Assembly (NCBI GenBank): GCA_020310875.1
Contig: CM035420.1
Coordinates: 186,451,380-186,515,379 of the forward strand
Direction of reading: 5' to 3'
DNA: 64,000 bases
Origin: Ceratopteris richardii
Lineage: Eukaryota; Streptophyta; Polypodiopsida; Polypodiales; Pteridaceae
Part shown: positions 10,868 through 21,180 of the stretch, piece by piece
Numbering within the stretch: the first letter of the stretch is position 1
How the letters are laid out: each line of letters starts with the position of its first letter
Notes under the pieces: generated by a model
Seen by the model: only the letters and a program-made list of their open reading frames with translations
Told to the model about the DNA's origin: nothing
Database searches by the model: none
Made by a program: the position numbers and the translations under genes

Positions 10868-12010
10868 TCGGCAGCGGGTTGCAGCTACTTACCCGATCTT
10901 GTCTAGACCACTGCTGTTTGTGATTCCACTGGTGAGATATAGACCATGTTGGTCATCGGGTTCTGACGATCTTTCTTTGTTTTGTCATATTCGGCTGCAT
11001 CCTTGCAGAATCTCCGGATGTGGCCAATCTCACCGCAAAAGTGACATCGAGGTGGTGGCAAGGAAGTACCTTCCGCTGATGTACCTGTCTACCATCGATT
11101 TGTATTGAAATTGGTAGTCCGCTGTCCCCGGTAATTTCTATATCCTTGCGAGTGAGTGTTTCGCATCTGTGGTGGCACATAGTGAGTTGCTAGCTGCCTT
11201 GGTTCTTGTATAATAGCGTTTACAACTGCTCGTCCCTGCACTTTGGCATTATACGCACAATTTTCAGTTGAGTGTCTGGTGATATTGCAGATGGCACAAT
11301 ACATCTGATTAAGGGCACAGGTGGCACTGGTGTGCCCGAGATTTTTGCACTTAGTGCAATACATCTGTTTATCCGGATCATCTGTAACGTTTTTATTGGC
11401 CTTCAGCCACTCCAAGTCTTCGGTGAATCCTCCAACCTTATGCTCTAGTTGCAGGGCCATCCGATAACAGCATCCAGTGTCATAGCTCCCACACAGCGGA
11501 TGATCATGATTTATCTTAGCTGTGGGGTCAAACCATTAATAAACCATTGGGTTATGACATCATCCAATAAATTAGCATGTGCCGGAGGCAATTGTCTTAA
11601 ATGAGTTCTAAATAATGTGGCATATTCCTGAACAGTCTGGTGCGGCTTCTGTTTATTGTTCTGCAAGTAATCAAAAATTTCGGCAGGGTTCTTCTTCAGC
11701 CGGAACCTCTGCAAAAACGCATCCTTACTGCCTCATAGGTAATGAAATGGTTGAAATCGTACTCGGTTAGCCATCTTGCCGCTTCATTGACTAATGTTGA
11801 CTGAAATATGATGGCCTTGTATGCCGGATTGGGTGGATGATTTAGCACTGCATAACTTATTTCAAAGGTGCGTACATGTGCATCAGGGTCATCACCTGGA
11901 AATCCACCGAACTTTGTGTAAGTAACCCCTGTTGGAACCGGTCGAAGTGGAAGTGGTTGTTGTTGTTGCTGTTGTTGTTGTTGTTGTTGTTGCTATTGTT
12001 GGCCACTCAT
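10868..12010 (-). pseudogene. Gyp-D Gag
   Basis: The likely start is ATGAGTGGCCAACAA near 12010, followed by a poly-Gln run encoded by CAA/CAG repeats (11940-12000) with one stop in it. The capsid-like part reads KFGGFPGDDPDAHVRTF and RWLTEYDFNHF, then TVQEYATLFRTHLRQLP after a frame change near 11715. Three CCHC knuckles follow: CTKCKNLGHTSATC, CAICNITRHSTENC and CHFCGEIGHIRRFC. Gag coats and packages the RNA. Several frame changes break it. Confidence 0.75.
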
Positions 12011-12123
12011 GGTGTTAGTAGTGGTACCGTGACTGTCTCCTAAATTCTACGGAGGTGTTTCTGGTCCTTCGGAGTCTGTATGGTCAGACTGCTCACCTTC
12101 CGGCTTCAAAATGGCATTCAATC

Positions 12124-12574
12124 TGGTTAATACAGATTACTGTCGAAACTTTGGTTAAACTTTAACAGTACGTAACACCGAAATATTCATTACCATCGCA
12201 CAGACTTCTGGTTAATACAGATTACTGTCAAAACTTTGGTTAGACTTTAACAGTACGTAACACCAGAATATTCATTACCATCGCACAGACTTATTATCCG
12301 TATTTAACCTTACTGTGTTAATCACAACTTAACGTAATTAAAAAAAGGCAAGAACAAGAATACTCAGATCTCAGAAATGCTGCACTACGACGACGTCTCC
12401 AGAGGCCACAATCGCCCAGACAGACAGTCTAGCGATCCCGCTTGTCGTTACCGGAGCGTCACCGCAATGTCTTTTCATTGACTGATAAACAGATACATCA
12501 CTTCGCAACGACCTTTCGATTCATGCGGTATAGGAAAAATGTGAAATTACAATATGCCGATCCGGCAGCTTACA
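12124..12574 (-). repeat. Gyp-D 5' LTR with internal 85-bp tandem duplication
   Basis: The 12209-12574 part matches the left LTR. 12122-12206 repeats 12207-12291 almost exactly, both starting TCTGGTTAATACAGATTACT, so the inner end of this LTR is duplicated. The outer end CTTACA matches the left copy. Confidence 0.8.
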
Positions 12575-12770
12575 CTACGATCAACGACTTCGAATTTTGC
12601 GCTCCACGAAACCACCAAGGGAGGAAATTTTGAATTTTGTGGCAGATTTTAGTGGTTTTGACTACTCCAAACCCATGGAAGCCAAGGCCAAGCCTACTTG
12701 ATTGAGGCTCTAGACTGTGGCCACCACCCTCCTCTCATTGGTCCATCACTAATCACCCCTTAATCTAAAA

Positions 12771-12802
12771 GGCCCATGCAGGGTTCATTTTTTCCCCTAA
12801 TG
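12771..12802 (-). repeat. TIR-1 right terminal inverted repeat
   Basis: GGCCCATGCAGGGTTC...CCCCTAATG, the reverse complement of 3253-3284 apart from two bases. Confidence 0.85.
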
Positions 12803-13569
12803 AATTAGACATATCAAGTGTATGAAGACATGTGCACACATGATGGTAAGTGAAGTGACAATGCTACAATATATGCAACTCAGTTCAGCTACCTCTCCTA
12901 CTCCTTAATCCTCTGAAAATGCATGCCACGATACTTCCAACAGTAGTAAGCACAAATTTGGACTTTTCTTTTAGTTTCAAACTCCAAATATGGTCAGTAG
13001 TGGGTTCATTTTGAAGCTCTCAATGAAATGCATCTAATGTTCCTAGTCAAATCTGACAAACATGCTTCAAGTTATGAGCAAAACAGTGATCAGTAGGAAA
13101 CACTAGTTCAGCTCTACAACCTACCAAGCTTCACACATGCATTACCATCACAAAAACAAGAGGGGATGGGGTAGAAAACACCCCTAAGCACACATTTCAA
13201 GCATGAAACACACACTCAAGCTCTTGGAGAAGATGTTGCTCATTAGAGAAGAGGCAAATTCAAAAATTTTTGCTTGATTACTCACAATGGAAAAATGTTC
13301 TTACAAAGAGTCATCAAGTGACTTATATAAATGTGCCCTAAAAATGGTCCTTTCACACAGAAGACTGGCATTTTTATTGAAAAACACTAAATTCCTACTA
13401 TTTTACAAGGATTATGTTACAACATTTGGAATTTATGCATCTAGAGGACTCCTCTAGTGCATTTACATGGCTCATGATGTCTTTCATAGAAATCTGAAGA
13501 AGAAAAATTATGCCTAAATTTGAAAAAAATTTTGGGGCTTCTTTTTCTTTGCTTCTTTCCTCTGCAACA
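12803..13569 (-). repeat. Gyp-C 3' LTR, right part
   Basis: It matches 47817-48583 throughout. Shared blocks include TAGACATATCAAGTGTATGA, TCCTTAATCCTCTGAAAATG and TAGAGGACTCCTCTAGTGCA. The right end GCAACA gives TGTTGC on the minus strand and is followed by the polypurine tract. Together with 3139-3252 the LTR is about 880 bp, the same as its partner. Confidence 0.9.
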
Positions 13570-13584
13570 CTCTCCCCCTCTTTG
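13570..13584 (-). other. Polypurine tract of Gyp-C
   Basis: CTCTCCCCCTCTTTG on the plus strand, directly next to the LTR. It defines the 3' end of a minus-strand element whose body lies to the right. Confidence 0.8.
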
Positions 13585-16500
13585 ACTTTGTCATCTCTTG
13601 ACAGTCTTTGTTTCTTGTCTTGTCAGATCTAGTTCCTGATTGTCTTGATGGCATATTTGTAGTTGTCCACCACCAGCACTGTGGAGGCCTTAAAGGTTCA
13701 GAGGTAGTGCATACTTCTTTAATTATTGTCCAATGGTCAAGGAACTGATCATAACTCGAGGCCCGATGTATTACCTTTAGCTTGTTAATTTCTTTCCATT
13801 GCATGCACCCATCGATAAACATTGTATCCCTTTTAATGTGGGTGATGCTTCAAAGGTCATGTTATTCTTTGTTTACATACTTCGGGATCTTGCTTTGCAT
13901 TTCAGCCTGATGCATACCCCTATAGGGCTTTGGACAAAGGATGAGTTACCTATTGAACAGTTTTCTATTTTGATTTTCTTCTTCATCATCCTTTGCTAGA
14001 TTCTCTCTCCACACATCCCTCGTGAACTCTTTCATCCTCGATAGGTGTTGAATGGTGATGTGAGTATGTCTGAATGGATGTTTGCTCTCTTTGGTTTAGC
14101 AGGTTACCTTCATGTATCATTAGCTCTTTGCATTGAGCCGATTTAACACCATCATTTGGTGGCTATCTATGATCTGTAAAAAAGCTTAGCTCGTATGTGA
14201 CGAGTTGAGCATTTAAATTGGAAGACATTTTCAAAAAGATTTTAGAATCCATTTCAAAAAATCTTGTAAAAATTGCTTCTTCAAACATCTCCATGTAGAG
14301 GCTTGGTAGAAACATTAATCTTGAATATATTGCCATTATTGTAAGTCGACTATACATAACAAAAAGATAAAAAATCAAGGCATTTGTGCCTTGGTTAATG
14401 CCCATATAATTCAAAAATGTATATGCAACATGCTTGAAGGCTTTCAGAACTATAAGAAGCATGATCAACACTTTATTGGTCATCTTAATGGCTAAATCTG
14501 GAACTCTAGTATATCTTGAGAACCAAAATTATATTGTGTGCACCATCCTCTGTTGGTAGATAATTATGTGGTGGGCTCAGTAGAAGTGGTTAATTTAGCC
14601 ACTAATTATTATTCATGCCATGGTGTTGCGCCTCCCAAAATTGCACCCATGGTTGTCTGCATTGTACTAGACAAAAAGAAGGATTGACTTGTAGTAAATA
14701 TGGTGTGTCCTCCTAGTGCACATGCAAAGTAGGATTTTTTTCTAGAAATTTTCTCCTCCATATGGGATCAGCTTTATCAAATTCTTCATGTGTGTATGAA
14801 AAAGTGTTAGCCCTAAAATTTAATTGTTGATCTAGTTCTTTTTGTGTTGTTCTTTTGATGTATTGCTTGGTTTCTTCTTTGAGTAACCCATACGGTATAT
14901 TGAACAGCTTGAAAATTAGTTGCAAATTTTTTCTCTTGATTTTTGCTCTCGATTTTTTCTTCCTTCATGACTTTGACTATCGTATCTTCAAATTGTGCGA
15001 TAAGCTGGGACACTAGCAGGGCCCGCTCGTTTTGGCTCATTTCTGCAATAGTTCATGTATCTTGATCAGCACTTGGTGCCTCCTCTCCCATATGCATAGG
15101 CAAGTTATCGATGGGGGGAGAAGGAGGACATACCTCATTCTCCTCAGTAGCCATGTGAGAGCTTGGGACTACTGGTGTCCTCATATTGTCCTTCTTTGCA
15201 ATCTGATCTTGTATTTTTTTAATGAGTTCATCTTTGTCTCTTAGTTGTTCTTTGGTTGTTGTAAGGGCTTCATTAGTTTTCATGAAGCGTTCACCAAGTA
15301 GAGCTAATTGATCTGTGTCTTCTTTGCATTGCTCTACAATCTTGGATTCTGGTGCCTTCCACTTGTTTCTAAGCTCATTTGTGTCATGCATATACTCTCT
15401 TTCCCATTATTCACATAATTCTTGATCTTGCTTGAGCTGTTCAGCATACTTCGTCATTTGTGCTTCTAGTTCCACTGTATCTCTTTGGTTAGCTTCTGGT
15501 ACCTCCATTGGTTGATTTAGTGGAATCGAATTCATTAATTTTTTATTTCTGTTTGTTAGTGTGTTTGCCTCATCCATGCATATCTTTATTTGTGTTTCTA
15601 AACATTTTTCTTTGGTTCATTAGGCATACCTTTTCTACTTCATTTGTTCCATACTTGTTTGTAAGCTCTTTGAGTTGTTCCTTGAGCTATCGATTTTCCT
15701 CTGTGAGCTTTTTGTAGTTCTCCATACTTTCCTTGATTTCCTCCTCTTTTTGTGCTAGTGTCTATTGATCTTGTAACACTTTTGTTGATAGTTCTTCACT
15801 TAATATTTTGAATCTATTTCTTTCTACTAGTGCTTTGTCATAATCCTCATCAGCTTCCACTAATTGTTGTTGTGTGTCCATGGTTGTCTGTATCATTTGT
15901 TTTATCACCGGTTTCAATTGTGCCACATCCACATTCAACCAGGTTTGTGGTATAATTGGTTCTTCTCTTGTTTTTACATCCTTGCCTTTCTCAACATGTA
16001 ATATTTTGTTAAATGGTTGACTGATTTGAAGATGAACCTATTGTGCATCTTTGGCAGTTGTGTTTGGCTTCAATGAGCTTCCCTGAAATGTCATGTCCAT
16101 AGGGGATGTTTGTGCCACTACTCAAATGGACATAATGGACTCTTGTTCAATAATCTCCTCTTCATTCCAATCTTTCATGGGCAGTTTCATTCTAGGTTGA
16201 TCTTCAAGAATAGCTTCTTGGAATTGCAGCTTCCTTGTATCATTTATTTGGACAATATACATTTCTTCTCTTGGTTGGTCCTCCTTTGATTCTTGTTCCA
16301 AGTGAGTATGTTGTTCTTGATTTTTTTCTTTGCTCTCCCCTTCATGTTGGTCCATTACTTGATTTGATTCTTCCCATCCACCATCATTTGATTCAATGTG
16401 GATATCCATGTTCATGGTCAATTGATCATTGTCTTCTAGGGATTCGGATGATGAGCTTGAACTAATTAGCCCTAATTCTTTGTATCTGTGGAACTTAGTT

Positions 16501-16800
16501 AATCTTTTGCCTAGCAGATGATGAGATTTCACCTTGGCCTATTGGTAATGATGGCCTTGTACTAGTAGATTAATTTTTCCCTCCATGAACTCATGGGTCT
16601 TTTCCATATCTTCATGTAACACTATCTTTGTGATAGGTGTAGGCTTTTCCAATTGACTTCTTGGGAGGACATATATCCTCTTTGCACTTGGAGTTATTTC
16701 CTCATTTAGAACCTCCCTCAATCTTTTGGCTCCTTGCATCGATGATTGCGAGCTTGTACCTGCTTCTTCCGTAAAAATCTACTCAAGAAAGATCATGTGA
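13585..16800 (-). pseudogene. Gyp-C ORF3, middle and C-terminal part
   Basis: From 16800 downward the minus strand reads TEEAGTSSQSS, RLREVLNEEITPSAKRIY and FMEGKINLLVQGHHYQ. Then comes a Ser/Glu-rich segment (SSSSSSESLEDND), then EPIIPQTWLNVDVAQLKPV and MIQTTMDTQQQL. Long coiled-coil stretches follow (VERNRFKILSEELSTKV, ERFMKTNEALTTTKEQL), then FNIPYGLLKEETKQYIKR, FLEKNPTLHVH, YTFLNYMGINQG and RLMFLPSLY. A basic tail lies close to the polypurine tract. The order matches Gyp-G (23.7-25.3 kb) and Gyp-B. Perhaps ten stops or shifts occur. The N-terminal part lies inverted at 30.8-31.5 kb. Function unknown. Confidence 0.65.
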
Positions 16801-16929
16801 ACCAATGGAAAATGCATAAGGGCATTAATGGAATTATGAGGGAGTTGAAAAGACTAGGGGTATACTAGCTGGACATGCAAAAAAATGCACATGAATATAA
16901 TTTTAATTGCCAAGAATGCCAAGAGAATT

Positions 16930-17125
16930 TGGGCTCTATCTTTCTACCTTTACATGTGTAAAGCTCAAGGCTTTTACAACGGTAAATGAGCCATCAAAAA
17001 TCTCTCAAAAAATACAATAAATGAGCATATGAAAAAGAACTCTCCAATGGATATTCTTTCGACGCGATAGCCTTTGATGTAGATCAAATCCACCTCAACC
17101 ATAGTGTAAGCTTGATGTTCCAACA
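16930..17125 (-). repeat. Cop-1 3' LTR fragment
   Basis: It matches 29493-29689: GGCTTTTACAACGGTAAATG, ATTCTTTCGACGCGATAGCC and AGCTTGATGTTCCAACA. Only about 200 bp of the roughly 1.07-kb LTR remains, so the left end is truncated. Directly right of it, GCTCCCCCTCAAGCT is the polypurine tract on the minus strand. Confidence 0.85.
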
Positions 17126-17157
17126 GCTCCCCCTCAAGCTAAAGTATGCTTGAGTCT

Positions 17158-17845
17158 TCATTCTCTGATAGGTTGAATACCTGCCATAGCTTTGAATCTA
17201 CAAAGCTTTATTCCATCAAGTGCCTTTGTCATCATATCTGCTACTTGCTTTTTAGTAGGAACAAAAGAAATGTCGATCTCCTTTGCCATGAGCTTCTCCC
17301 TGATGAAGTGGTAATGGACTTCTATGTGCTTGGTTCTCGCATGGAAAATAGGATTTGCCGCTAGATGCATGGAAGTTACATTATCTCCAAATATGTGAGG
17401 TTTGGAACTCACAAGTCCCAAATTTGTATACAATGCTTTTAACCATATTGCCTCTTGAGTTGCTATGGTCAAGCCTCTATACTCTGCTTCAGTTGAAGAT
17501 AAAGCAATTGTTGGTTGCTTCTTGGAACTCCATGACACTAGCTTCGATCCTGCAAATGCTAAGTAACCAGATGTACTTTTTCTATCATCCTTAGCTCTTG
17601 CCCAATCTGCATCTGAGTAGATTTTGATATCCAAATCTGAAGAGTAAGGATAGAATATACCTTCGTTGATTGTACCTTTGAGATACTTAAGTACTCTCTT
17701 AGTCGCATCCATGTGTGGTCTTCTCGGTGAGTGCATGAACTGACTAAGCACTCCCACATTATATGAGATGTCTGCCCTTGTATGAGTAGCATATATCAAG
17801 CTACCTACTAAGCTTTGATACTCTTCATGACCACAAAGCGGAGGT
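17158..17845 (-). pseudogene. Cop-1 reverse transcriptase C-terminal end and RNase H
   Basis: A frame of 213 codons (17799-17158), open upstream to about 17845 through TPPLCGHEEYQSLVGSLIY, has classic copia blocks. These are LIYATHTRADISYNVGVLSQ, RVLKYLKGT, YSDADWARAKDDRKSTSGY, SKKQPTIALSSTEAEYRGL, the N-L-G-L segment, DNVTSMHLAANPIFHARTKH and FVPTKKQVADMMTKAL. The acidic RNase H residues are kept. The sequence breaks off at 17845 in the middle of the RT thumb, where Rep-F begins. Well preserved but truncated. Confidence 0.9.
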
Positions 17846-18860
17846 GTTCCACCATGTGTAGAGAATCCATGAATTCAACGCAACAATCAAAATCAAGTTT
17901 TATCAATGGTAGGGTAAGGTAAACTCCATATCCTAGCTTTGTCTATATGGCTAGGATCTCCTATGTGTGCTTGAGTATCTCAAACTCTTCTGATAAGATA
18001 CATAATTTGTATTTGATACACCAATTTGTAAAGACGTTATAATCCCAAGCTGGCCTATTATGCCAAATCAAAGTGGAGGATTCTATTGCTGATCCATAAA
18101 CATATAGCTTTATTGCTCTATGGATTGAACAAGACTTCTTTTTCTTTTATACTACTTTTACTTGGTGACTATCTTTTAACATAGATCATTTTTACTCAAA
18201 GTCCACCAAGTGTCTAGAGATGATTCTTTTCAATGGTCAGCTATGCATAAGGCTTCTTGGAACATATCTTGATTTCATTGAAAAATCCAAAGTTTTTAAT
18301 TTGTTGGAGTAACTTGAACTATAATTTCTCTATGTCAAAATGTAAGGATAGTCATGGTATGCTTAGTAGGTGCTTGTGGCTTCTTTTCTTAAGTGCTTTC
18401 ACATAGGAAATATTTTTAGGAGCACATGTTATCTAAAAAAATCTTAGTGTTGATTTGTCCTATTTCCATATGCTTACCATTAGCCACTCATTGCTCCTTA
18501 TGTGGGTAGATAGTCTTATTGCACTTAAAGTGACCTCTCAAAGATTGTGGTAAGAGAGGATTGAGGAAAAGTGATTATTTATAGATTGGGGAATCCAATC
18601 TAAGTGCGACATAGATGAGATTGAGTTATAGATTTGGTTACCCATAATTAACTAATAGTTTCTGGCTTCAAATGTGTATATTGATTAGTACCTCCCCTGA
18701 TGACTTTCCTTGGTAGAGTTGAAGACTAATGCTTCTCATGTGGTATCAAGGTATGTGTGAGAGAATATTTCACTACCTAGATTTGGTTCTTTTGTGTTTT
18801 GCAATGCACATACTAAAACCTTGTTGCCATTATGTCACAATCTTCCTCTTCAAGCCTATG
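17846..18860 (+). repeat. Rep-F, left copy (non-coding LTR-type repeat)
   Basis: 17846-18570 is the reverse complement of 25373-26490, with some deletions. Shared blocks are CCACCATGTGTAG, TATCAATGGTAGGGTAAGGT and AGTCTTATTGCACTTAAAGT. 18570-18860 is the reverse complement of 27050-27365 (TATTGATTA.TACCTCCCCTG, CTTCTCATGTGGTATCAAGG). TGGTATCAAGG resembles an initiator-Met primer site. I see no protein homology. It joins Cop-1 with only a few bases of overlap. Confidence 0.65.
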
Positions 18861-19521
18861 ATTGATGCTACAGTGGGTGTATTGACCTTTGGCACTTGGG
18901 TTTGAGGGTCCATATCTACTATGTTAGCATGAGATTTCTGCCTTACTTGAAAATGGATTAGTAGGTCCTAAACTTGTGGTGTGATAGTCAACCAATGAAA
19001 CAATGGAGTCCTCCCTATTCAAATAGATTGACAAAGATCGTTTTGAAAAATTGAGGCCTTTAGAGTGATCCAACATCCATTCTTGGCCTAATACTACGTC
19101 CTCTATGAGGTCATCATCAACACACAAAAAAAAGACACATTAATGGAAGCAATACCTACATGGAAAGGAGTCCTTGTCATTCTTAGGGATTGTGTGGAGG
19201 GACCTCCTAAGCCCATGGGATAGGCTTGGTATTGCTCTATGTGTGCATTGAGTGTGAGTACATCTGATGCTCATATGACATTTCCAATTGCTCTAGTATC
19301 TATTAGAATGCATAACTTAATTCTCTTTTCATTTGCCAAAGATGCAAGATTATGTGGTCTCCTCTTTATTTTAGGTGATTGCATTCTCGAGTCCTATACA
19401 TATCCATTGGTATGTGTTGCAGAAAGTCAGAGGCTCGGGAAAGGAAGAAGTGAAGAGAAGAAGAGAGGAAGAGAAGGCCCACAAAATTTTCAAACATATT
19501 GCCGTTTTTCTTTTCTCTTGT
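18831..19521. repeat. Near-identical 690-bp block, copy 1
   Basis: It matches 49359-50048 with about ten differences by eye. It spans the tail of Rep-F, a protease relic and the first 107 bp of the Gyp-G LTR. The same composite junctions in both places mean the whole block was copied, not separate insertions. Confidence 0.85.
18912..19410 (-). pseudogene. Retropepsin-like protease relic
   Basis: The minus strand reads RIKLCILIDTRAIGNVI, a stop, ASDVLTLNAH, then after a frame change FFCVDDDLIEDVVLGQEWML and NREDSIVSLVDYH. This is the shape of a gypsy protease: an active-site D-T-x-A, then the flap region, then the (D/E)VVLG.(D/E)W motif. The active site has R for the essential G, so it would be dead even without the stop. 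No RT follows. The copy at 49430-49930 carries the same changes. Confidence 0.6.
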
Positions 19522-20325
19522 CCCATCATGGAACACATAAAAGCCTTTTAAATGCACTAGAGGAATCCTCTAGATGCATATTCCCTGAAGCATGTAACAA
19601 TATTTATGTAAAATAGTAGGATTTTAGGGATTTCTAGAGAAAGTTCCAGTCTCTTGTGTGAAAGGACCGAACTTGGGCCACCTGTATATAAGTCACTTGG
19701 TGACACAATTGCAATTCATTTTTCCATAATATAGAGACTAACTTTTGAAATTCGTGTGTCCTTCTTCTTGCTTGTGTATCTTCTTCTTCATGAGCTATTA
19801 TGTGTGTTTGAGGCATGGAATGTATGCTTGGAGGTGTTGTCTACCTCTTCCCCACCTTTTTTCATTGATATCATGTGTGTGTGAAGCCTAGGGAATCATT
19901 TGGTGTATGTAGGTGATTCTAGACACTTAGTTTTTTGGGTATGACTTGGAGTAGAGAGGGTCAATCAAACCATTATTAGATGTGTCTAATCAAGAGCTTT
20001 GAAATGAACAACTATTGACTCAGGTATTAGAGCTAGGAGAAATCCTCAATTTTGTGTTTGTTGCTGCACCAAGTATCACGACACACACCCATGTGTAGAA
20101 GGTGTCATGTGAGGTGGAAACCCATTTGTGCATACATTACTTGATCCTTTGCCACATCTACCATCACTAGAGCACACATTTCCATGCACTTGATTGGGTC
20201 ATACTCTCAGTTTGATAATTTTATGTGTGTATCAAACGACCATTATGTGCACTTGTTGGATGCATGTTGGCTAGCTAGTCTCACTTGTCACAAGTGAATT
20301 TGGCCTTTTGAGTCAGACGCACACA
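19415..20325 (+). repeat. Gyp-G 5' LTR
   Basis: It starts TGTTGCAGAAAG and ends GCACACA. The reverse complement of its first 370 bp matches 1380-1739. Further parts match the Gyp-C LTR less strongly (GTGTGAAGCCTAGG versus CCAAGCTTCACACATG). Confidence 0.75.
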
Positions 20326-20329
20326 TTTT

Positions 20330-20348
20330 TGGCATAGTTTCTAGTGAG
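20330..20348 (+). other. Degraded primer-binding site of Gyp-G
   Basis: TGGCATAGTTTCTAGTGAG starts a few bases after the LTR end CACACA. The Gyp-C site at the same place reads TGGCACCGTTGCCAGGGA. The spacing TTTT is the same, so this looks like the same site with several changes. 20349-20690 after it is leader-like and shows no gene. Confidence 0.5.
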
Positions 20349-20689
20349 GAAGGCCTAAGTCAAGGTGCCTACATGATGGTTAGAGTGTCGTTGTGAAGAT
20401 AGTGAATGTGAATAAGGAGTTAAATATCATGGTAAGTCATTGATCTCTTGCACACCTAGTGTGTGTGTGTGTGTGTAACAAGTTTTTAGGATTAGATTAG
20501 GAAGTGGAGATGTTAGGGTTTAGGATTTAGAAGAACTATCATCGGAGTAGGATAGGACACCCAAAATCCCCAAGAAACCAAAAACTTGCATTTCTTAGAG
20601 GTCAATGGCTAAAACCGAAACCCACATCCAAAAATTTCATTTTCAAAGTGTAGGTATTGTGGAGACAAGAGAGCAAATGAATAGTATCG

Positions 20690-21180
20690 CCAAGATTGGT
20701 ATCAAATAATTTGGGCTTTTAGGGTAGGTTATAAGACAACTATTGGAACCATGCCAGTTAACCTAGTGTATGGACAAAATGCCATACAAGTTGACTGCTT
20801 AATTCCTACTCTTCAAGTAGCAGGGAAGTATGAATGGACTAGACATGAATTTTCTAAGAAATTGGATCAAATTAAGGTTGCATGAAACTAGATTACAGGA
20901 AGTGGCAGGAGTGTATGCCTCCAAGAGAAGGCAAAAAGCATAATATGATGCTCACATAAAAGATAAAAGGTTTGAGTGGGAGATTTAGTGCTAGTATATA
21001 CCTTATCACAACATGCAAAGAGACTCCAATAGAGGGCATATGATCCTTTCATTGATCATATTTCCTCTCGTGGATCTATTACCTTAGCCACATTAGATGG
21101 CGATATCCTACCAAACCACATCAGTGGATGCTGAAGAACAAAGTATATGGAGATGATCACATAACAAATGCTAACAAGGC
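20690..21180 (+). pseudogene. Gyp-G integrase, C-terminal part
   Basis: Frames give QIIWAFR, YKTTIGTMPVNLVYGQNA, then VDCLIPTLQVAGKYEWTRHE and VAGVYASKRRQKAXYDAH. The parallel segment at 30300-30600 reads AIWAFHVSYKTAIGTTPFHL and VYGKNTILPIDFLVPTL. The catalytic core is absent. Several stops and shifts. Confidence 0.65.

Larger units (their letters stand above)
4278..12574 (-). mobile_element. Gyp-D, degraded full-length Ty3/gypsy element inside TIR-1
   Basis: LTRs lie at 4278-4644 and 12124-12574. The minus-strand order is gag, protease, RT, RNase H, integrase, then an extra coiled-coil ORF. The LTR termini are TGTAAG...ACCA on the minus strand (the left copy has TAG for TGG at its far end). 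I find no matching 5-bp flanks, no obvious polypurine tract beside 4644 and no clear primer site beside 12124. One or both ends may therefore have been altered. Several stops and shifts make it inactive. Confidence 0.75.
3253..12802. mobile_element. TIR-1, DNA-transposon-like insertion carrying Gyp-D
   Basis: The ends are 32-bp inverted repeats, CATTAGGGGAAAAA inward from both sides, matching at 30 of 32 positions by eye. The other Gyp-C LTR gives the empty site at 47807-47825 (ATGAAATTAGAC). An AA sits on both sides, so the target duplication is 2-3 bp and ambiguous. Without Gyp-D the element would be about 1.25 kb (3253-4277 plus 12575-12802). I see no transposase, so it would be non-autonomous. 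The short duplication and CA-starting ends recall CACTA or Harbinger types, but the superfamily is not established. Confidence 0.7.

Noticed and set aside
18738..18757. TGGTATCAAGG as a true primer-binding site of Rep-F
   Set aside because: It resembles the initiator-Met site, but the flanking sequence shared by Rep-F copies continues on both sides and includes a TATA-like motif downstream, so this place is probably within the LTR.
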